The notes under the pieces: model-generated
Told to the model about the DNA's origin: nothing
Databases searched by the model: none
Seen by the model: the letters and a program-made list of their open reading frames with translations, nothing else
Position numbers and translations under genes: made by a program
In this document: one piece after another, positions 60,954 to 64,000 of the stretch
Position numbering within the stretch: the stretch's first letter is position 1
Layout: every line of letters starts with the position of its first letter
Assembly: GCF_001941975.2 (NCBI RefSeq)
Contig: NZ_CP146991.1
Location: 2,496,001-2,560,000, forward strand
Length of the DNA stretch: 64,000 nucleotides
Direction of reading: 5' to 3'
Source of the DNA: Sporomusa sphaeroides DSM 2875
GTDB taxonomy: Bacteria > Bacillota > Negativicutes > Sporomusales > Sporomusaceae

Positions 60954-61283
60954 CTAACCACCCGACCGGGTCAGCCCCGGCTTGTCCAAAAACTCAATGT
61001 CCCGGACCACCACCTCGGTCACCTTCCGCCGCTGACCGTCCGCACCTTCCCACTGCCGGCTGTGCAGCCGGCCTTCAATCGCCACCCGGTGGCCGGCTTT
61101 GCCCTCCTGCCCAATCTGCTCGGCCAGCGCATCCCAGGCCACACAGTCAATGGCGTCCGTTTCCTCTCTGACCCTGGTCTTAAACACCACGGCCAGGGAA
61201 AATGAGCAGACTGCTTTGCCGCTCATGGTATAGCGCAGGTCCCGCTCCGGGGATAATCGACCGACTAAAAAGACCTTGTTCAT
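60954..61283 (-). CDS. ssb: Single-stranded DNA-binding protein, short
   Basis: OB-fold SSB, 109 residues: MNKVFLVGRLSPERDLRYTM, IDCVAWDALAEQIGQ, VAIEGRLHSRQWEGADGQRR. The acidic C-terminal tail that recruits host partners is missing, as in many plasmid or phage SSBs. It lies next to the origin-like region, supporting autonomous replication of the element. Confidence 0.92.
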   Translation of the reverse strand: MNKVFLVGRLSPERDLRYTMSGKAVCSFSLAVVFKTRVREETDAIDCVAWDALAEQIGQEGKAGHRVAIEGRLHSRQWEGADGQRRKVTEVVVRDIEFLDKPGLTRSGG

Positions 61284-61334
61284 GCCTCCCTCTCCTTGTT
61301 ATGCACATAATCACAGGCGCTACTACTATTATTG

Positions 61335-61504
61335 GTTTACGTTTATAAATAAGTTTACGTTTATATAATGTAACCGGGTTGCCAACCATAATGGTTGACA
61401 AACTCCACTTTGCCAACCGACTTGCCAACCATTATGGTTGGCAAATGGGCTTTACCAGCGACAAACGCGGCTTATCCACAGGGTTATCAACAGATTTATC
61501 CACA
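61335..61504. other. Origin-like region: iterons, palindromes and DnaA boxes
   Basis: Seen directly: GTTTACGTTTATA twice (61335-61347, 61353-61365, 18-base period); palindrome TTGCCAACCAT-T-ATGGTTGGCAA (61422-61444, 11-base arms, perfect) and a near copy at 61379-61401, plus a half-site at 61410; three DnaA boxes TTATCCACA, TTATCAACA, TTATCCACA at 61472, 61484 and 61496, exactly 12 bases apart, within the 3' end of the replication gene (encoding PVDKSVDNPVDK). This is the usual look of a plasmid or phage replication origin. Confidence 0.7.
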
Positions 61505-61809
61505 GGTTTGCTTTGAATTGACTGCAGTTCATACCAAGGCGCTGACCGGCCGGGGCGGGGCGTATGGATGAGCAGTCCGGCCGCCACCAGCTCGCTGCGG
61601 GCCCTGGACAGCGTCGTGTAGCTGTAGCCCAGAAACCCCAAGAGCGTGCTGGCGGCCACTGTCAGCCGCGGCGGCCAGCCGGCGCGGTTGAACAGGTGCA
61701 TCAGCACGCCCCACAGCGCCTGGGCCTCGCTCGACAGCGGCCGCGTCAGAAGGCTGGCGTAAAAGCCGTTGAGCTCGACAATGTAATTCACGGTCCCGCC
61801 CACATCCAC
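61432..61809 (-). CDS. Replication-initiation / replisome-organiser-like protein
   Basis: 125 residues. The winged-helix-like region VNYIVELNGFYASLLTRPLS...EAQALWGVLMHLFNRAGW and LGFLGYSYTTLSRARSELVAAGLL resembles the N-terminal domain of phage replisome organisers and DnaD-type proteins. The C-terminal Pro-Val-Asp-Lys repeats encode the DnaA boxes on the other strand. The start may be the ATG at 61809 or a GTG a few codons in (VNYIVEL). Its stop lies inside the 61422-61444 palindrome. Confidence 0.7.
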   Translation of the reverse strand: MDVGGTVNYIVELNGFYASLLTRPLSSEAQALWGVLMHLFNRAGWPPRLTVAASTLLGFLGYSYTTLSRARSELVAAGLLIHTPRPGRSAPWYELQSIQSKPVDKSVDNPVDKPRLSLVKPICQP

Positions 61810-61840
61810 CGGTGAAACCCCTGGTCCCGGCGTCCCGGCT

Positions 61841-62062
61841 TCACGGCAGGATACGTTTCAGACCGGCCGTATTCACGCCCGTCTTGGCGCTGGCCCGCCG
61901 CCGCAGCCACTCATTGGCGGCCTCCACATGAATAATAAAACGGTTTCCCTCCTTGGACGCCGGAAAGTCCGGCAGGTAGCAAAACTCTCGCACCCGGTTC
62001 TGGCCAATGCCGGTCATGGCCGCAAACTCCTTGACCGTAACCACCAGCTTACTGCTAAGCAT
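61841..62062 (-). CDS. Excisionase-like HTH protein
   Basis: 73 residues: VTVKEFAAMTGIGQNRVREF (MerR/Xis-type helix-turn-helix), a wing and a short tail. Typical Tn916-Xis-like directionality factor that helps the integrase in excision, or a small regulator. Start ATG 62062 behind GGGAGGGG; the long frame to 62440 is chance. Divergent from the XRE repressor. Confidence 0.8.
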   Translation of the reverse strand: MLSSKLVVTVKEFAAMTGIGQNRVREFCYLPDFPASKEGNRFIIHVEAANEWLRRRASAKTGVNTAGLKRILP

Positions 62063-62248
62063 AAAGACCCCTCCCTTGAAATTATTGCAATTTTTACATT
62101 GCATTATGTCATAATTATACGGCATATATTTCCATTTTACAATACATTTAATAATTTTATATTTACAAATCGCAATGTACCGTTTACAATAGGGGAGAGA
62201 AGCTCGTTTACAGTGTGTGCAAATAAAATGTAATGGTGTGTGATACGA
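62063..62248. promoter_or_regulatory. Divergent control region with TTTACA repeats
   Basis: AT-rich 186-base region between xis and the repressor. TTTACA or TTTACAA occurs near 62092, 62134, 62161, 62183 and 62208; TTGCAA...TTGCAT near 62085-62105. Resembles a phage-type genetic switch with repressor operators, and shares GTTTAC with the 61335 iterons. Confidence 0.5.
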
Positions 62249-62596
62249 ATGGGCAATACCGGATTGGGGGCGCGCCTGCGCGCCGCCCGCGAACGCCTCT
62301 ATATGTCCCAGGCCACCCTGGCCGAACTCATCGGGGCGGGCAATCAGTCCACCGTGGCCGGCTGGGAGCGCGGCCGCACCGAGCCGGACGGCGAAACGCT
62401 GGCCCGCCTGGCCGTCATTTTGAAGGTTTCGACCGACCACCTCTTAGGCGTGGACGCCGGCGTGCTGGCCCTGCCGGCCGACGTGACCGACCTGGCGATA
62501 GACATTGCCGGCCTGCCGCCGGCCGAGCGGGCGGTCCTGGAAAAAATTGTGGCGGCCTTAAAGGCGGAGGACAAAGACAAAGTCGTCCCTGGTTGA
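62249..62596 (+). CDS. XRE-family repressor
   Basis: 115 residues. Cro/C1-type HTH: LGARLRAARERLYMSQATLAELIGAGNQSTVAGWERGRTEP, then a C-terminal helical domain with LPPAERAVLEKIVAALK. Probably controls the lysogeny-like state and the divergent xis/rep genes. Start at ATG 62249 or GTG 62240; neither has a strong ribosome site (the leader may be short). Confidence 0.88.
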   Translation: MGNTGLGARLRAARERLYMSQATLAELIGAGNQSTVAGWERGRTEPDGETLARLAVILKVSTDHLLGVDAGVLALPADVTDLAIDIAGLPPAERAVLEKIVAALKAEDKDKVVPG

Positions 62597-62718
62597 CCGG
62601 TGGATTAGAAGGATGCTCTATCCCGGCGGCAAGCGCCGGCAATGAACGCCGCGGCAAAGTGGCGGCCGCGCAGTAAATGGAGGGAACCCTAAAAATAACA
62701 TAAAGGATGTGAGTAACC

Positions 62719-63948
62719 ATGGCAAAACGGGCCAATGGTGAAGGAACAATCTGCAAACGAAAGGACGGTCTTTGGACAGGGGCCGTTACGATCGGGCGCG
62801 ACGCTGAAACAGGCAAGCTCATTCGCAAGTATTTCTACGGCAAAAGCAAAACCGAAGTGCAGGAGAAAAAGGCGGCCCAGTTAGAAAAGACCAAGGGCCT
62901 GGCTTATCTCGACGCCGACAAGCTGTCGGTCAGCCAGTGGCTGAATAAGTGGCTGACCCTTTATGCCCGGACCACTGTCCGGCAAAATACCCTGGAAGGC
63001 TATCAGTTCATTGTGGACAACCACGTCATTCCCGCGCTGGGGGCGGTCAAGCTGGGCAAGCTCCAGTCCAATCAAATTCAGGGCATGGTCAACGCCATCC
63101 TGGACAAGGGCGGCTCGCCGCGCCTGGCCGAGTTTTCCTTCGCCGTGCTGCGGCGCTCCCTCCGCCAGGCGCTTAAAGAGGAGCTCATTTACCGCGACCC
63201 CACCCTGGCCGTGTCTCTGCCGAAAAAGCAGAAAAAAGAAATTGTGCCGCTAACCGACGAGGAATGGACGGCGCTGCTGGCGACGGCTGCCAAGCCTGTC
63301 TTCCGTTCTCTCTACGCCGCGCTGCTGCTCGAATGGGGCACCGGCATCCGCCGCAGCGAACTGTTGGGGCTGCGCTGGCCGGACATTGACTTTGCCCGCG
63401 GCGCGGTGTCCATTTGCCACGCCGCCATTTCCACCAAGGACGGCCCTCAACTGGCGGAACCGAAATCGAAAAAAAGCCGGCGCACCCTGCCGGTGCCGCC
63501 CACCGTGCTGGCCGAACTGAAAAAGCACAAAAGCCGTCAGGCGGCCCGGCAGCTCAAAGCCAAAACGTGGGAGAACAACAACCTGGTCTTTCCCACCCGC
63601 AGCGGCGGCCTGCAGGACCCCCGCGTCTTCTCCCGCCGTTTCGCCCGCCTGGTGAAGGCGGCTGGCATTACCTCCGGCCTGACCTTCCACGGTCTGCGGC
63701 ACGACCACGCCACGCGCCTTTTCGCCCAGGGCGAGCATCCCCGCGACGTGCAGGACCGCCTGGGCCACGCCTCCATTACGCTGACGATGGACACCTACAC
63801 CCATTCCATGCCCAGCCGGCAGCAGGCTATCGCCAGTCGCCTGGAGGCCAATCTGCCCGGCCGCAAGCCGCAAGCTGACACGGCGGCCGCCGAAACCGCC
63901 GCGACTGCACCAACCGCGGCAGCGGTACAACAACCGGTACTGCAATAA
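62719..63948 (+). CDS. int: Tyrosine integrase of the element
   Basis: 409 residues, Tn916/phage-type. N-terminal AP2-like DNA-binding domain (GTICKRKDGLWTGAVTIGRD...GKSKTEVQEKK), SAM-like core-binding domain (LSVSQWLNKWLTLYARTTVRQN), catalytic domain with Arg in GTGIRRSELLGLRW, HGLRHDHATR (HxxR), LGHASIT and the nucleophile Tyr in MDTYTHS. An Ala/Thr-rich tail follows. RBS AAAGGATG. Located near the expected right attachment site; GC-rich. Confidence 0.95.
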   Translation: MAKRANGEGTICKRKDGLWTGAVTIGRDAETGKLIRKYFYGKSKTEVQEKKAAQLEKTKGLAYLDADKLSVSQWLNKWLTLYARTTVRQNTLEGYQFIVDNHVIPALGAVKLGKLQSNQIQGMVNAILDKGGSPRLAEFSFAVLRRSLRQALKEELIYRDPTLAVSLPKKQKKEIVPLTDEEWTALLATAAKPVFRSLYAALLLEWGTGIRRSELLGLRWPDIDFARGAVSICHAAISTKDGPQLAEPKSKKSRRTLPVPPTVLAELKKHKSRQAARQLKAKTWENNNLVFPTRSGGLQDPRVFSRRFARLVKAAGITSGLTFHGLRHDHATRLFAQGEHPRDVQDRLGHASITLTMDTYTHSMPSRQQAIASRLEANLPGRKPQADTAAAETAATAPTAAAVQQPVLQ

Positions 63949-64000
63949 ACTGCCTTAACCTGGCCGGCAGCGCGGCTGCACGCCAATACGAAGGCCCCGG

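Larger units (their letters stand above)
52622..64000. mobile_element. Integrated genetic element in tRNA-Lys (partial; right end outside window)
   Basis: GC content jumps after the tRNA-Lys fragment. The element carries a tyrosine integrase at its far right, a divergent XRE repressor/excisionase pair, a replication protein with origin-like repeats, SSB, toxin modules and cargo. The integrase would lie near the other attachment site, where an intact tRNA-Lys is expected. No capsid, terminase or conjugation genes are seen, so an integrative plasmid or satellite fits better than a full phage or ICE. Confidence 0.7.

Noticed and set aside
62233..62676. 147-residue plus-strand ORF overlapping the XRE repressor
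   Set aside because: Out of frame with the clear Cro/C1 helix-turn-helix protein and of Arg/Gly-rich chance composition.

Overview
ORGANISM. The window looks like chromosomal DNA of an anaerobic, endospore-forming Firmicute, most likely a Sporomusa-like member of the Negativicutes; this is inferred from content, not from a database match. Supporting signs are an alpha/beta-type small acid-soluble spore protein (41010-41270), a superoxide reductase (42835-43230), a rubredoxin/flavoprotein fusion (7172-7924), a ferredoxin-type [FeFe]-hydrogenase homologue (12061-13455), a carboxyltransferase of the oxaloacetate decarboxylase type (13575-14924) and an Lnt-like nitrilase-fold membrane protein (55306-56733), which would suit a diderm. 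Core genes are of moderate GC. From about 52.7 kb the sequence is much more GC-rich, except around the MATE gene.

LAYOUT. 1-2.2 kb: decayed mobile DNA (partial topoisomerase III, frameshifted acetyltransferase, broken tyrosine recombinase). 2.5-7.9 kb: DEAD-box helicase, ACT/UPF0210 pair, thioredoxin-reductase-like flavoprotein, double-rubredoxin flavin reductase. 8.1-9.4 kb: IS3-family element. 9.5-18 kb: small proteins, amino-acid permease, hydrogenase homologue, carboxyltransferase, TGS/nucleoside-kinase fusion. 18.1-23.2 kb: molybdate/tungstate uptake operon (modD, two modA, modB, short modC) with a divergent PBP-domain regulator. 23.3-25.7 kb: LarC-like fragment and a 595-residue unknown. 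25.7-29.1 kb: two different IS110-family transposons. 29.3-36.7 kb: MFS carrier, lipoate ligase, lipoyl-domain E3, OsmC peroxidase, two cupins, two HxlR regulators. 37-50.6 kb: Mop-like protein, Cu/Zn SOD, aminotransferase, AsnRS, SASP, aspartokinase, superoxide reductase, RluA-type synthase, aldolase, SIR2-like protein, CofE-like protein. 50.8-52.7 kb: tRNA operon on the minus strand with the RNase P RNA gene embedded in it and hairpin repeats between tRNAs.

ISLAND. The upstream-most tRNA (Lys, anticodon TTT) survives only as its 3' half at 52622-52669. From there to the window end lies a GC-rich integrated element: SymE-like toxin and partner, a compact structured RNA with its own promoter and terminator, a type I Hol_Tox-like toxin with convergent RNA, the Lnt-like protein, a leader peptide plus terminator before a MATE exporter, a YvrJ/DUF2922/DUF1659/amidase cassette, SSB, an origin-like region with 12-bp-spaced DnaA boxes and palindromes, a replication protein, an excisionase-like protein, an XRE repressor and a tyrosine integrase. 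It resembles an integrative plasmid or phage satellite; its far end is outside the window.

MOST INTERESTING. (i) the ~93-nt three-way-junction RNA at 53897-53989; (ii) inter-tRNA hairpin repeats that show compensatory changes between copies; (iii) rnpB inside a tRNA operon; (iv) the origin-like region at 61335-61504; (v) a self-contained candidate lipoyl-dependent peroxidase cluster at 30.6-33.9 kb; (vi) two adjacent IS110 elements with likely bridge-RNA regions.
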